Source: an uncultured Mycoplasmatota bacterium
GTDB lineage: Bacteria; Bacillota_I; Bacilli_A; RF39; UBA660
Reading direction: 5' to 3'
NCBI GenBank assembly: GCA_947303405.1
Contig: CAMYYH010000003.1
Coordinates: 1-47,649 of the forward strand
DNA length: 47,649 nucleotides
Position numbers and translations under genes: made by a program
Shown: in pieces, positions 1 through 9,979 of the stretch
How positions within the stretch are numbered: the first letter of the stretch is position 1
Layout: each line of letters starts with the position of its first letter
The notes under the pieces: model-generated
What the model was told of the DNA's origin: nothing
Databases searched by the model: none
What the model saw: only the letters and a program-made list of their open reading frames with translations

Positions 1-14
1 ATACTTAAACGCCT

Positions 15-45
15 AAAAAAAATCCCTTTTCAGAGATTTTTATTC
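15..45 (-). terminator. Rho-independent terminator after GH25 gene
   Basis: Inverted repeat AAAATC-c-CTtttcAG-a-GATTTT with a U-tract on the minus strand, next to the stop at 40. Confidence 0.5.
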
Positions 46-1581
46 GCTTGTTTCTATCGACTCTTCAGTCTCAACTACTCGAACAGCTTCAGGCCTATCC
101 AATTCATCTTGAGTAGTTTCATCATCGCTTAATTCCTCATCTATTCTATAACAATTCTTATCATGTATATAAAGAAGACTATCATTATAACTTATCTTTA
201 AATATTCATTGTTATAAGCAAGTAGTGTAACCTTACTGCCAGCGAATATTTCTTCTTTAACATTATTACTTAAAAACTCATAAGGTTCATTTAAGAGTTT
301 TTCATCCTTAGTAAGCACAACATTTAAATTAACATTATCCTTAATCCATACTGGAGTATCCAATTCTAGATAACTAATACTATCTAAATAATAAACATTA
401 TCGTTATAATTTATTCTAACGAAACTATCAGATATCCCCGTTATAGTTACTACTTCTCCAGCCTCAATAACACCAGCCTTATTAGGTGTCGTTAAACTTG
501 GTGTAATTCTCAAGAAAACCTCTTGCTTTATAGTTGCTTTTACATTAACATCCTTAAAGAAGACTGTTATTTCATTCGCATCATTATTAATCCCATTAAC
601 TTCTTGTTTCTTACTAATATCATTCGTTACACTAAAGTACGACACATTCATATCTACCTTCCCACTAATTCCTGGTACACTACCAGAATCAGTGTATTGC
701 CACATATGATATTTACCGGTATAGTTAGTAGCTTCCGCATAATGAGCTAACCATACTCTTGTATCTCCAAATCTTCCAACCTCTAAACGCGTATTTAAAG
801 CATTCAAATAAGAATAAATCATCGGCGTATAACCATGAGCCCTAATATAATTGGAAAAAGCTAACGCATTATTAGTAATCTGATGATCACTTAAACCCGC
901 TAATCTCGTATCACTATTACCAAATAATTCCACATCATAAACAATTGGATAACTAATATCATAATCTTTAATTACACTTAATACCCACGCTGCTTCTTCT
1001 TGGGCTTCCGCTTCATTTAACGCTGCCGTAAAGAAATATACACCAACATTAATATTATTAGCTAATGCTCCTTGAATATTTTGATAGAAAGTATTATCCA
1101 TAAGTATTTTACCAGTACCATACCCTCTAAATCCAATTCTTATCATAGCAAAACTAATTCCTGATTCTTTAACTTTTTTCCAATCTATATTACCATTCCA
1201 TGTAGATACATCTATACCCATACTAGTCTCATTATTTTCATATCTAGCTATCGCTTCAGTAGCCGTTACAGTCTTACCAGACTCGTTATTTGGAACAACC
1301 TTTTTAGGATCCTCTTTCTCGTTCTTCTCAGCTATTTCTACTTTAGGAGGTTTAATCTCTAATACAGGCATGGCATACTCTTCCGTGACAGCAGCTACTT
1401 CATTATCCGCCACATTATCTAAAATTCTATAAATAGCTTCTTCTTCAGTTAAACTAGTAATAAAGTTTTTTTCAGTCTCGTTACTAAAAGCGTACGTAAA
1501 AGAAATCATAGATCCAATTACTACGATTAATAAAACAACAACATAAAATACAATTTTTGTATTAATACGTTTACCTTTCAC
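40..1581 (-). CDS. Membrane-anchored GH25-family lysozyme (muramidase) with C-terminal SH3-like regions
   Basis: N-terminal TM; GH25 signatures MGIDVSTWNGNIDWKKVKESGISFAMIRIGFRGYGTG, YPIVYDVE, MWQYTDSGSVPGISGKVDMN; two SH3b-like segments C-terminal. Confidence 0.9.
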   Translation of the reverse strand: MKGKRINTKIVFYVVVLLIVVIGSMISFTYAFSNETEKNFITSLTEEEAIYRILDNVADNEVAAVTEEYAMPVLEIKPPKVEIAEKNEKEDPKKVVPNNESGKTVTATEAIARYENNETSMGIDVSTWNGNIDWKKVKESGISFAMIRIGFRGYGTGKILMDNTFYQNIQGALANNINVGVYFFTAALNEAEAQEEAAWVLSVIKDYDISYPIVYDVELFGNSDTRLAGLSDHQITNNALAFSNYIRAHGYTPMIYSYLNALNTRLEVGRFGDTRVWLAHYAEATNYTGKYHMWQYTDSGSVPGISGKVDMNVSYFSVTNDISKKQEVNGINNDANEITVFFKDVNVKATIKQEVFLRITPSLTTPNKAGVIEAGEVVTITGISDSFVRINYNDNVYYLDSISYLELDTPVWIKDNVNLNVVLTKDEKLLNEPYEFLSNNVKEEIFAGSKVTLLAYNNEYLKISYNDSLLYIHDKNCYRIDEELSDDETTQDELDRPEAVRVVETEESIETSE

Positions 1582-1593
1582 AATATACCTCTC

Positions 1594-2556
1594 TTAATTA
1601 TCTTCATTTTTTAAAACGGCAAAAACTAGTACAAGTGCTATAAATATTAGAAACAAAACTACTAATCCACCTGCTACATCTTTTTCTCTTTCTTTAGATA
1701 CAATCGCATTAACCGGTTGAACATCAGTTTCTTCAACATTTATACTTCTATCATGATTCAATACCCCAATATGTAATCTATTATTTAAAACACTCGCATA
1801 ATTATCAGCGTTATATACATAGTATCCACCATCATTATAGAATACTTTAATCTCTTTCAAATAATAATCTTCATTATCTACAACCTTAGCATCATCTAAA
1901 TTAAAGAATGGTCTATTACCAACGCTTAAAACAGAAGAAATAAAGTAATATGATTCATCAGTTTTAACCCACTTCAAATCAATATTAACTACATCTTTAT
2001 AATCTCCATATAGATTTAAATGAATATTTTCATTAACATCATTTACAACGGCATTAACCTTTAACCCACCAAAACCACGCCAAGCATTAGCTTCATCAAC
2101 CTTTTCACCAACCACTATATAGTTAGTAATATCATTAGTGTCTAAATATATACCTTTACTAGGATTGCTATAATATACAATTGTATTGCCATCTATGTAC
2201 TCAATAGATACTTTATTAATCGTATATTTCCCATCTACTACAACATCTTTACTATAACTAGGCATATAAAAGTATGGTTTTGAAGTATTAAGTTCTTCTA
2301 CAGATACAACAAAAAAACTAGATCTATACTTCATCTCTATCTGTATACTATCAATCTTAGAGCTATTCCCAACAAATTCTAAATACACCTTTTCCCCGGG
2401 AACCACATGATCATCTCTTAACACCTTAATAGATGTAAAATTATTCCAAGCGTTCTTTTCTTGTAAAGAATAAGAATAATCTTTATAATTAGATACTATT
2501 CCCACAAAAACGATTAGGGCAAAAAAACTAATAATTAATTTAGTCGTACTCTTCAT
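1594..2556 (-). CDS. Hypothetical membrane/surface protein with two related ~110-aa domains
   Basis: N-terminal hydrophobic segment, C-terminal TM (GGLVVLFLIFIALVLVFAVL); internal similarity NAWNNFTSIKV.../NAWRGFGGLKV... Confidence 0.7.
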   Translation of the reverse strand: MKSTTKLIISFFALIVFVGIVSNYKDYSYSLQEKNAWNNFTSIKVLRDDHVVPGEKVYLEFVGNSSKIDSIQIEMKYRSSFFVVSVEELNTSKPYFYMPSYSKDVVVDGKYTINKVSIEYIDGNTIVYYSNPSKGIYLDTNDITNYIVVGEKVDEANAWRGFGGLKVNAVVNDVNENIHLNLYGDYKDVVNIDLKWVKTDESYYFISSVLSVGNRPFFNLDDAKVVDNEDYYLKEIKVFYNDGGYYVYNADNYASVLNNRLHIGVLNHDRSINVEETDVQPVNAIVSKEREKDVAGGLVVLFLIFIALVLVFAVLKNEDN

Positions 2557-2563
2557 ATCACAC

Positions 2564-3973
2564 CTACTTATATTCTACATTATAAATATTATTATCAACT
2601 ATAATACTACCATTACCTACTATTATATCATTACCTTTAATACTTTCCAACACTTCATCTTTATAATTAACAAAAATTAAACCCTCTTTATTTCTAAATA
2701 CTAAGTACTTCTTAGATCGATATACTAATTCCCCTCTATCATTCTTAATTTTATCTCCATTCTTATCATACATAATAGTCTTTAATTCATTCTTATGCAT
2801 ATAAAAAACTAGATAATTATCATTTTGAACTTTAACTATATCCGTTATCTTCCTCTTATCCGTAGTTATCTCTATTACTTTATCTAGATTATTATCATAG
2901 ATAGTAATAAGTCCTTCTTTATAACTATAAATTATATTATCATTATTAAAACCAATTTGATCAAAAGAACCAAGATTCTTCCCGTTAACAACATATGCCT
3001 GATGACTATTATATTCTTTATCTAATAAATCTTCTAAGTAATTATTAATAATTACATACTTATCTCCCACTTTATAAGACATAATACTATTATCTTCTCT
3101 AAGAGAATAATCGCTAATATTACTTACTATTCTATTCTTTATTATTCTTTTTAAATCTTTATCATAAAAAGATAACTTACTATTGCCTATTAAATATCCA
3201 TCTATAATAGACTTAACTACTTTATACCTATTATCTAATATAACTTCTCCATCACTATTTAATAAACCAAACTTATCGTTACTCTTAAAAAGAATATTAT
3301 TCCCATCATTTAACAAATCATCATAATTAATAGCTATAGTCTCTTTACCCTCTATATCTACAGCTCCATACTTATTCTCTCTCTTTACAATTAGGTTCTT
3401 TCTACTATAAGTAATAATCTTATTATCTTCTATTTTATCTCCTACAAGAGTAATACCATCTAATATAACTGGTTTTTCATCATCAAAAGAGTATATATAA
3501 CTATCATCATCTATATATTGTACAAAGCCCAATACCACCTCTTCATCATCATAAGAATATACTAGTGGTACAACTTCTTCTACTCCATCTATACTATTAA
3601 TAGATTCTATACCATTATTATTAATCTCGTATATATTAAGTATACCATTACTCGTATTATAGCCTATGTAAGAATTATCTTCCCTTACAAATAATCCATC
3701 ATTTCTAATCCCATTATCTTTTAAAAATAATTCGTTACCATTCTTATTAATAACTACAACGATTCTATTATCTTCTATACCTAAGTAATAATCATTAAAA
3801 ATCATCAAATCATGATCAGAAACATATACTTGTTTTAATTCTATAGTATGCGTATTGTCATCTTTATCCCCCAAATATACTAAAACTCCTAATATACTAA
3901 TTATTATTAGCATTATTACAACAACTATTATTAAAATCATTCTACTATTCTTGTTCTCATCCATATAAATCAC
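2564..3973 (-). CDS. Membrane-anchored WG-repeat/beta-propeller-like protein
   Basis: N-terminal TM; WG-like repeats NKYGAVDIEGKETIAINYDDL and DKFGLLNSDGEVILDNRYKVV. Confidence 0.65.
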   Translation of the reverse strand: MIYMDENKNSRMILIIVVVIMLIIISILGVLVYLGDKDDNTHTIELKQVYVSDHDLMIFNDYYLGIEDNRIVVVINKNGNELFLKDNGIRNDGLFVREDNSYIGYNTSNGILNIYEINNNGIESINSIDGVEEVVPLVYSYDDEEVVLGFVQYIDDDSYIYSFDDEKPVILDGITLVGDKIEDNKIITYSRKNLIVKRENKYGAVDIEGKETIAINYDDLLNDGNNILFKSNDKFGLLNSDGEVILDNRYKVVKSIIDGYLIGNSKLSFYDKDLKRIIKNRIVSNISDYSLREDNSIMSYKVGDKYVIINNYLEDLLDKEYNSHQAYVVNGKNLGSFDQIGFNNDNIIYSYKEGLITIYDNNLDKVIEITTDKRKITDIVKVQNDNYLVFYMHKNELKTIMYDKNGDKIKNDRGELVYRSKKYLVFRNKEGLIFVNYKDEVLESIKGNDIIVGNGSIIVDNNIYNVEYK

Positions 3974-4003
3974 TATCTAAAATATAACACAAATCAAGAA
4001 AAA

Positions 4004-4031
4004 AAAGAAGAATTAACTTCCTATTCTTCTA
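4004..4031 (-). terminator. Terminator after xseB
   Basis: AGAAGAAT/ATTCTTCT stem followed by U-rich tract on the minus strand. Confidence 0.55.
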
Positions 4032-4260
4032 CTTCAAAAGGCTCTAAAGAACCATTATCTTTTAATATTTTATTAACTTTTTCAGTTGCATCATTTAACT
4101 TAGTAGAGCAATACTTAATTAACTTCATTGCTTCACTATACTTGTTTATTGCTTTATCTAAATCATCGTTACCAGCTTCTAAATCTTTAACAATCCCCTC
4201 TAATTCAACTAATGCTTCTTCAAAAGTCTTTTCTTCTTTCTTTACTGCCATCTTATTCAA
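4021..4260 (-). CDS. xseB: Exodeoxyribonuclease VII small subunit
   Basis: 79 aa, FEEALVELEGIVKDLEAGNDDLDKAINKYSEAMKLIKYCSTKLNDATEKV; overlaps xseA end. Confidence 0.95.
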   Translation of the reverse strand: MNKMAVKKEEKTFEEALVELEGIVKDLEAGNDDLDKAINKYSEAMKLIKYCSTKLNDATEKVNKILKDNGSLEPFEVEE

Positions 4261-5587
4261 TCTCCTTTACTTCAGCTTTAATACTACCTTTAGCTAATCT
4301 AATAGCTATATTATCACCCTTTTTAACCTTTTTACTATCACTTATTACTACTTTATCCTTAGTAACTAAACTATATCCTTTGCTTAATACATTCAAAGGA
4401 TTTAATAATTCCAATTTATTAAATAAGATTTGGTAATTATATTCATTCTTTTCTATCATACTCTTAATATTCTTATTAAGAGTATCTCTATAATTATTAA
4501 TTATCTCTTTTTTTACTTCATATCCCCCTAAGGGATTCCTTAGTATATAATTACCCTTAATATTATTAAGTCTTATATTATATTCAACTAACTTAGTATT
4601 TATAATCTTATTAAGACTATCAAATAATGTGTCTAATCTCTGCTCTTTTATTTCATATAAACTTAAAGGATTTCTTAAAATATAATGATTCTTAAGTTCA
4701 TCTAACTTCCTATTAGATATTCTTATTGTATTATTAATTGCCTCATTGCCTCTAATACTATATTGATTTAATAGATTGTTTAAATCAACTAAATTAGGTA
4801 CAGCCATCTCCGCAGCTCCCGTAGGCGTTGGCGCTCTTAAATCAGCTACAAAATCAGCTATTGTAAAATCAACTTCATGTCCAACCGCCGATATAATAGG
4901 TATCTTTGAGGCAAATATTGCTCTTGCGACTATTTCTTCATTAAAGGCCCATAAGTCTTCAATAGATCCCCCTCCTCGACCACATATAATGACATCTAAA
5001 TCAAAGTCCTGGGCTCTATTTAACTGTTCAACAATACTTTCTTTAGCACCCACACCTTGTACTAAGGCTGGAAATAGTATTGTTTCACATATCGGATATC
5101 TTCTCTTAATAGTACTTAAGATATCTCTTATAGCCGCCCCTGTTGGAGCCGTTATTATCCCAATTCTTTTAGGAAATCTTGGTATTAGCTTTTTAAACTC
5201 TTTTTTAAATAAGCCTTCCTCTTCTAACTTCTTTTTTAACTTTTCATATTCTAGATAAAGATTCCCAATCCCATCCAAACTCATTTCTTCGACATATATC
5301 TGGTATCCGCCATTAGCTTCATATACTGTTACCCTACCACATACTAGAACTTTCATCCCATCTTCTGGTTCAAAGGTTATATTCTTAGCTTGGGTAGCAA
5401 ACATAACCGCCGATATCCGACTATTTTCATCCTTTAAAGTGAAATATAAATGTCCCCTAGAATGATGTTTAAAATTACTTATTTCTCCCTTTAAATAGAT
5501 ATGACGTAATTGTTCTTTCTCATCAAACATATTCTTTATAGCTCTATTTAAAGCCGTAATTGTATAATATTTTATCTCGTTATTCAT
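4253..5587 (-). CDS. xseA: Exodeoxyribonuclease VII large subunit
   Basis: OB-fold N-terminus, GRGGGSIEDLWAFNEE, SAVGHEVDFTIADFVADLRAPTPTGAAE. Confidence 0.97.
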   Translation of the reverse strand: MNNEIKYYTITALNRAIKNMFDEKEQLRHIYLKGEISNFKHHSRGHLYFTLKDENSRISAVMFATQAKNITFEPEDGMKVLVCGRVTVYEANGGYQIYVEEMSLDGIGNLYLEYEKLKKKLEEEGLFKKEFKKLIPRFPKRIGIITAPTGAAIRDILSTIKRRYPICETILFPALVQGVGAKESIVEQLNRAQDFDLDVIICGRGGGSIEDLWAFNEEIVARAIFASKIPIISAVGHEVDFTIADFVADLRAPTPTGAAEMAVPNLVDLNNLLNQYSIRGNEAINNTIRISNRKLDELKNHYILRNPLSLYEIKEQRLDTLFDSLNKIINTKLVEYNIRLNNIKGNYILRNPLGGYEVKKEIINNYRDTLNKNIKSMIEKNEYNYQILFNKLELLNPLNVLSKGYSLVTKDKVVISDSKKVKKGDNIAIRLAKGSIKAEVKEIE

Positions 5588-5670
5588 AAAACCACCATGC
5601 TTAAAGATTATTATAACATTATCAAATTAGATAAGAAAGAAATTTCTTATTTAACGATATCCCTTCTTGT

Positions 5671-6141
5671 TTATCTACCAAAAGTTATTCTAAGCCCTTT
5701 AAAAATACTTCTTAAATACCAATATATTAAACCACAATTTAAATCTTTTATAACCTGTTCTCCAGTTGAAAAATAATTAAACTTTAATATAAATTTTTGC
5801 TTTAAAGATAAACAATTAACTAAATATATATCTTTTAGTCTTAACCTTTTTATATTCTTTAAAGCTGGTTTGCAATACATCAACTTACATGAAACATTAC
5901 TAGTAGGGCATCCTTTATACTCCATTACTAAAGCACAATCCTGACAACATCCAAACTTAGTATTAGATTTATTCTTCCTTTGCACAAAGCATTGATTATT
6001 TTTAAACTTACATAAATCATCTTTCTCTTTATTAATATTAGATAATAATTCAAATTTAGTAAATTAATAATATTTATAAAAGAATATATTTTTAATTAGT
6101 TTATTATAATCATCCTCATTATTAATAAAAATCTTTTTCAT
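5671..6141 (-). pseudogene. Cys-rich protein gene interrupted by a single in-frame TAA (candidate pseudogene)
   Basis: ATG at 6141 gives MKKIFINNEDDYNKLIKNIFFYKYY, TAA at 6064-6066, then the same frame continues open FTKFELLSNINKEKDDLCKFKNNQCF into the tracked ORF 5671..5985 (CCQDCALVMEYKGCPTSNVSCKLMYC). Confidence 0.6.
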
Positions 6142-6159
6142 CAACTTACCTATATTATT

Positions 6160-6190
6160 AAAAAATCAAACATTATTGTTTGATTTTATT
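6160..6190 (-). terminator. Terminator after nusB
   Basis: Perfect AAAATCAAACA-ttat-TGTTTGATTTT hairpin with U-tract on the minus strand. Confidence 0.75.
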
Positions 6191-6596
6191 TCTCTTTTAG
6201 TATTTTATCTAAGACAGCATTAATAATTTTCCTTACTTTATCATCGCTATATTTCTTAGCCAACTCAATTGCTTCATTAATAGCTACTATATCAGGAGTA
6301 TCTTCAGAGAATAATAGTTCATATATACCCATTCTAAGTATTTGAGCACCAGTCTTATCTATTCTATCAATAGTCCAACCTTTCATATGTTTATTAGCTA
6401 GCTCATCTATTTCTTCCTTATGAGTAATTACTCCATAAACAACATCTCTCACAAACTCATTATCAATCTCTAAATTATCCTTTATCAACTCTTCAACATT
6501 GTATTCAATCTTTTGATTTTTCATAATATCTATTTGATAAAGTATAATCATGACTTTTTCTCTTAATTCACTTCTTGTTTTCCCCATAAGAAACAC
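6186..6596 (-). CDS. nusB: Transcription antitermination factor NusB
   Basis: RSELREKVMIILYQID, LRMGIYELLFSEDTPDIVAINEAIELAKKYSDDKVRKIINAVLDKI. Confidence 0.95.
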   Translation of the reverse strand: MFLMGKTRSELREKVMIILYQIDIMKNQKIEYNVEELIKDNLEIDNEFVRDVVYGVITHKEEIDELANKHMKGWTIDRIDKTGAQILRMGIYELLFSEDTPDIVAINEAIELAKKYSDDKVRKIINAVLDKILKEK

Positions 6597-6640
6597 TTCC
6601 TAATCACTCAACCAATTATAACACAATAAATATTCTAATA

Positions 6641-7156
6641 CTAGTCTTCTATTTGTTTAAAAAAATCAATTACATCTTTAACTTTATTAAACTTAACTAA
6701 TCCCTTTATATCATAAAATTTTTCTAAATATTTTAAATCATCTTTATTATCTACATACTTATTTAAATCTTTTTTTTCAATCTTTTTCTTAAAATAAAAT
6801 GGTTTTAATCTTTTATCACTAGGCAAATATCCATCTATTTTAACCCTATACCAAGAACCAATACCTTCTATATACTCATATATCATATTAGGTATTTCAT
6901 AATCACATATATATCTTTCTATTACTTTTAAAAAAGTTAAGTCAAAACTAGTAATATCCTCATTTTTATTAATTCTTGTATCTTTTATTATTTCATCTCT
7001 ATTATTAACCGTTTCTATAATAAGTATTTCTTCATTTCTTTTAAATACTTTTATAATACCTCTCTCTTCTTTAACAAGCTTATCTTTTAATAAAGAAGCA
7101 TACAAATTAAAATGCATCACATCACTTAAACCATAAAAATAATCTTCTCTATACAT
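6641..7156 (-). CDS. Hypothetical protein, immediately downstream of mutS
   Basis: 171-aa ORF, starts 2 nt after mutS end; no recognised motif. Confidence 0.6.
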   Translation of the reverse strand: MYREDYFYGLSDVMHFNLYASLLKDKLVKEERGIIKVFKRNEEILIIETVNNRDEIIKDTRINKNEDITSFDLTFLKVIERYICDYEIPNMIYEYIEGIGSWYRVKIDGYLPSDKRLKPFYFKKKIEKKDLNKYVDNKDDLKYLEKFYDIKGLVKFNKVKDVIDFFKQIED

Positions 7157-7158
7157 AA

Positions 7159-9699
7159 TTACTCCTTAGATAATTCTTTTAACTCATACAATATATTAAT
7201 TGCTTCCATAGGTGTAATATTTAAAGGATCTATATCTTCTAATCTCTTTAATACTTTACTATCATTATTAGTATCAAAATTAAAAGCTACTTGTTCTGAT
7301 AATTCTTCTCCACTCTTATCCTTAGCCATCTTTTCATATCTATCCAATACTTCTTGAGCTCTATTTAACAAATCATTAGGCATTCCAGCTAATCTAGCAA
7401 CATGTATACCATAACTCTTATCTACAGCGCCATCCTTAACTTTATGTAAAAAAGTTACTTTACCATCTTTTTCAATTGCTTCAACATGTATATTTTTAAT
7501 ACCCTCATTATTATTAGCTAAGTCAGTTAATTCATGATAATGAGTACTAAACAAAGTCTTACACTTAATCTTATTATTAACATACTCTAATATTGCTTGA
7601 GCTAAACTCATCCCATCATATGTCGCTGTACCTCTACCTAATTCATCAAATAATATTAAAGAATTAGCTGTTGCATTACTAATCGCATTCTTAGCCTCCA
7701 TCATCTCAACCATAAAAGTACTTTCTCCAGACACTAAATCATCAGAAGCTCCTATTCTCGTAAATATCTTATCAAATATTGGTAATTTACAAGACTTACA
7801 AGGTACAAAAGATCCCATCTGAGCCATTATAATTATTATCGCTAATTGTCTCATATAAGTCGATTTACCACTCATATTAGGTCCCGTAATTAATAAAGTA
7901 TTATCAGCCTCATCCATCATACAACTATTAGCCACATATTCTACTTTAGATACCCTTTCAACTACTGGATGCCTACCATCTACTATTTCTATTCTTCTTT
8001 CTTCTAATAACTCTGGTCTTACTAAAGAATACTCATCAGCAATAGTTGCCAAAGATACTAAAACATCTAATTCATTAATCGTCGAGGCATTGGCCTTTAA
8101 ATTAAATACTTCTTTTTTTATTAAATCTTTAATCTCACAAAATAAACTATATTCTAATTCAACAATCTTCTCTTCAGCATTTAATACTAAAGCTTCTTTT
8201 TCTTTTAATAAAGGTGATACAAATCTTTCGGCATTTGCTAAAGTTTGTCTTCTTTCATAACCATATTCTTCCTTAACTAAACCTACTTGTCCTTTACTGA
8301 TTTCAATATAATAACCAAATACCTTATTATATCCAACCTTCAAATTCTTTATACCTGTTCTTTCTCTTTCTTGTTCTTCTAAAGAAGCAATAACCTCTTT
8401 TCCACCACTTCTTATTTCCTTTAATTGATCCAATTCACTATTATATCCATCTTTAATTAAATAACCTTCATTTAGAGTAATCGGAGGATTCTCATATATC
8501 GCTTCTTCTAATAATTCGTATAAAGCACTCTCATCTACTAACTCATATTCAAAACCTAATTCCTTAATCTTATCTTTAATAAAAGGAAATACTTTTAAAC
8601 TATTCTTTATTTGTAAGACATCTCTAGCATTTAGATTACCACCATATACTTTCCCACATAGTCTTTCTAAGTCATATACTTCATCTAATAATTGTAACAA
8701 TTCTTCTTTAATTAAAAACTGTTCTCTTAACTTATCAATCATATCATATCTTTTATTTATGGTATCTCTATCTTTTAAAGGGCTCATTAAATAATTCTTT
8801 AAAAGTCTCGATCCCCCAGCTGTCTTGGTCTTATCCATTAACCATAACAAAGAATAGGTTCTTTCTTTTAATCTAAGAGTTTCTACTATTTCTAAGTTTC
8901 TAACAGTATGAATATCCATCTCTAAAAAATCATCTAATCTCACAACATTAACCTTATCTATTAAAGATAAGTCTTTTAACTGTTTAATAGCCAAATAATA
9001 GAATAAATGCTTAATACCTGTTATATATTTTATATCTGTTATATCTTTATAGACATTTTCATATCCATTATCTAAATAATCATAGGATATACTAAAATCT
9101 ATTCCATGATTATTTCTTAAAATATCTATTAATTCCTTTTCAGAATCATCACTAAATATAACTTCTCTTATATTAAAATTTAATAAAACACTTAATAATC
9201 TATCTCTATTTTTATCTACTTCTACTATAGAAAGACCCCCAGTAGAAATATCTCCATAAGTAACTATATACTTAGTCTTAAAATCCAAGATACTAGCTAT
9301 ATAATTATTATTATGTTCATCCAACATGTCAAAATCTATAACTGTACCCTTACTAATTACCTGTACTACCCCTCTTTTAACCATCCCTTTAGCCTTTTTA
9401 GGATCTTCTAATTGTTCACATATAGCCACCTTATATCCTTTATCTATAAGTTTTTCTATATATGGTTTAACACTATGATAAGGAACCCCACACATCGGAA
9501 TTCTCTCTTCTAATCCACCATTTTTACCAGTTAAAGTTAACTCTAACTCCCTACTGGCTATAATTCCGTCTTCAAAGAATAGTTCATAAAAATCTCCCAA
9601 TCTATAAAACAATAATTCCTCTAGATAACTATCTTTTATCTCCATATATTGTTTCATACCCGGACTAAGTTTATTTCTATCTACTTCTTCTCTTTTCAT
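7159..9699 (-). CDS. mutS: DNA mismatch repair protein MutS
   Basis: SPGMKQYMEIKDSYLEELLFYRLGDFYELFFEDG, Walker A TGPNMSGKSTYMRQ, DELGRGTATYDGMSLAQAI, STHYHELTDL. Confidence 0.99.
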   Translation of the reverse strand: MKREEVDRNKLSPGMKQYMEIKDSYLEELLFYRLGDFYELFFEDGIIASRELELTLTGKNGGLEERIPMCGVPYHSVKPYIEKLIDKGYKVAICEQLEDPKKAKGMVKRGVVQVISKGTVIDFDMLDEHNNNYIASILDFKTKYIVTYGDISTGGLSIVEVDKNRDRLLSVLLNFNIREVIFSDDSEKELIDILRNNHGIDFSISYDYLDNGYENVYKDITDIKYITGIKHLFYYLAIKQLKDLSLIDKVNVVRLDDFLEMDIHTVRNLEIVETLRLKERTYSLLWLMDKTKTAGGSRLLKNYLMSPLKDRDTINKRYDMIDKLREQFLIKEELLQLLDEVYDLERLCGKVYGGNLNARDVLQIKNSLKVFPFIKDKIKELGFEYELVDESALYELLEEAIYENPPITLNEGYLIKDGYNSELDQLKEIRSGGKEVIASLEEQERERTGIKNLKVGYNKVFGYYIEISKGQVGLVKEEYGYERRQTLANAERFVSPLLKEKEALVLNAEEKIVELEYSLFCEIKDLIKKEVFNLKANASTINELDVLVSLATIADEYSLVRPELLEERRIEIVDGRHPVVERVSKVEYVANSCMMDEADNTLLITGPNMSGKSTYMRQLAIIIIMAQMGSFVPCKSCKLPIFDKIFTRIGASDDLVSGESTFMVEMMEAKNAISNATANSLILFDELGRGTATYDGMSLAQAILEYVNNKIKCKTLFSTHYHELTDLANNNEGIKNIHVEAIEKDGKVTFLHKVKDGAVDKSYGIHVARLAGMPNDLLNRAQEVLDRYEKMAKDKSGEELSEQVAFNFDTNNDSKVLKRLEDIDPLNITPMEAINILYELKELSKE

Positions 9700-9740
9700 A
9701 ATCTCATCACATGCTATATAATATCATATTTTTAAATAAA

Positions 9741-9773
9741 AATAATAAAAAAAAGCTAATGAGCTCATTAACT
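9741..9773 (-). terminator. Terminator downstream of the 26-aa mini-ORF
   Basis: Minus-strand GTTAATG-AGCT-CATTAGC hairpin followed by TTTTTTTT. Confidence 0.65.
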
Positions 9774-9808
9774 TATCTACATAATAATAAATAAATATAA
9801 TCAATACC

Positions 9809-9889
9809 TTAAATAGTAAAGAATATTAAAGCTACTACAGCCATTAATAATAATATTAATGCATATCTACCTTTTGTTCCAATTTCCAT
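9809..9889 (-). CDS. 26-aa single-pass membrane microprotein candidate
   Basis: Hand translation MEIGTKGRYALILLLMAVVALIFFTI; SD AAGGAG upstream of ATG (aaggagcgattatATG); TATAAT-like -10 upstream and terminator downstream; not in ORF track. Confidence 0.6.
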   Translation of the reverse strand: MEIGTKGRYALILLLMAVVALIFFTI

Positions 9890-9979
9890 ATAATCGCTCC
9901 TTAATAATACATTTTCTTATTATATCTTATTAATATTAATAGAAGAATAATTATAAACAAATTTTATAATTATTTTACA

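Noticed and set aside
4776-5258. 160-aa plus-strand ORF opposite xseA
   Set aside because: Antisense to the clearly coding xseA; no RBS or family resemblance; typical shadow ORF.
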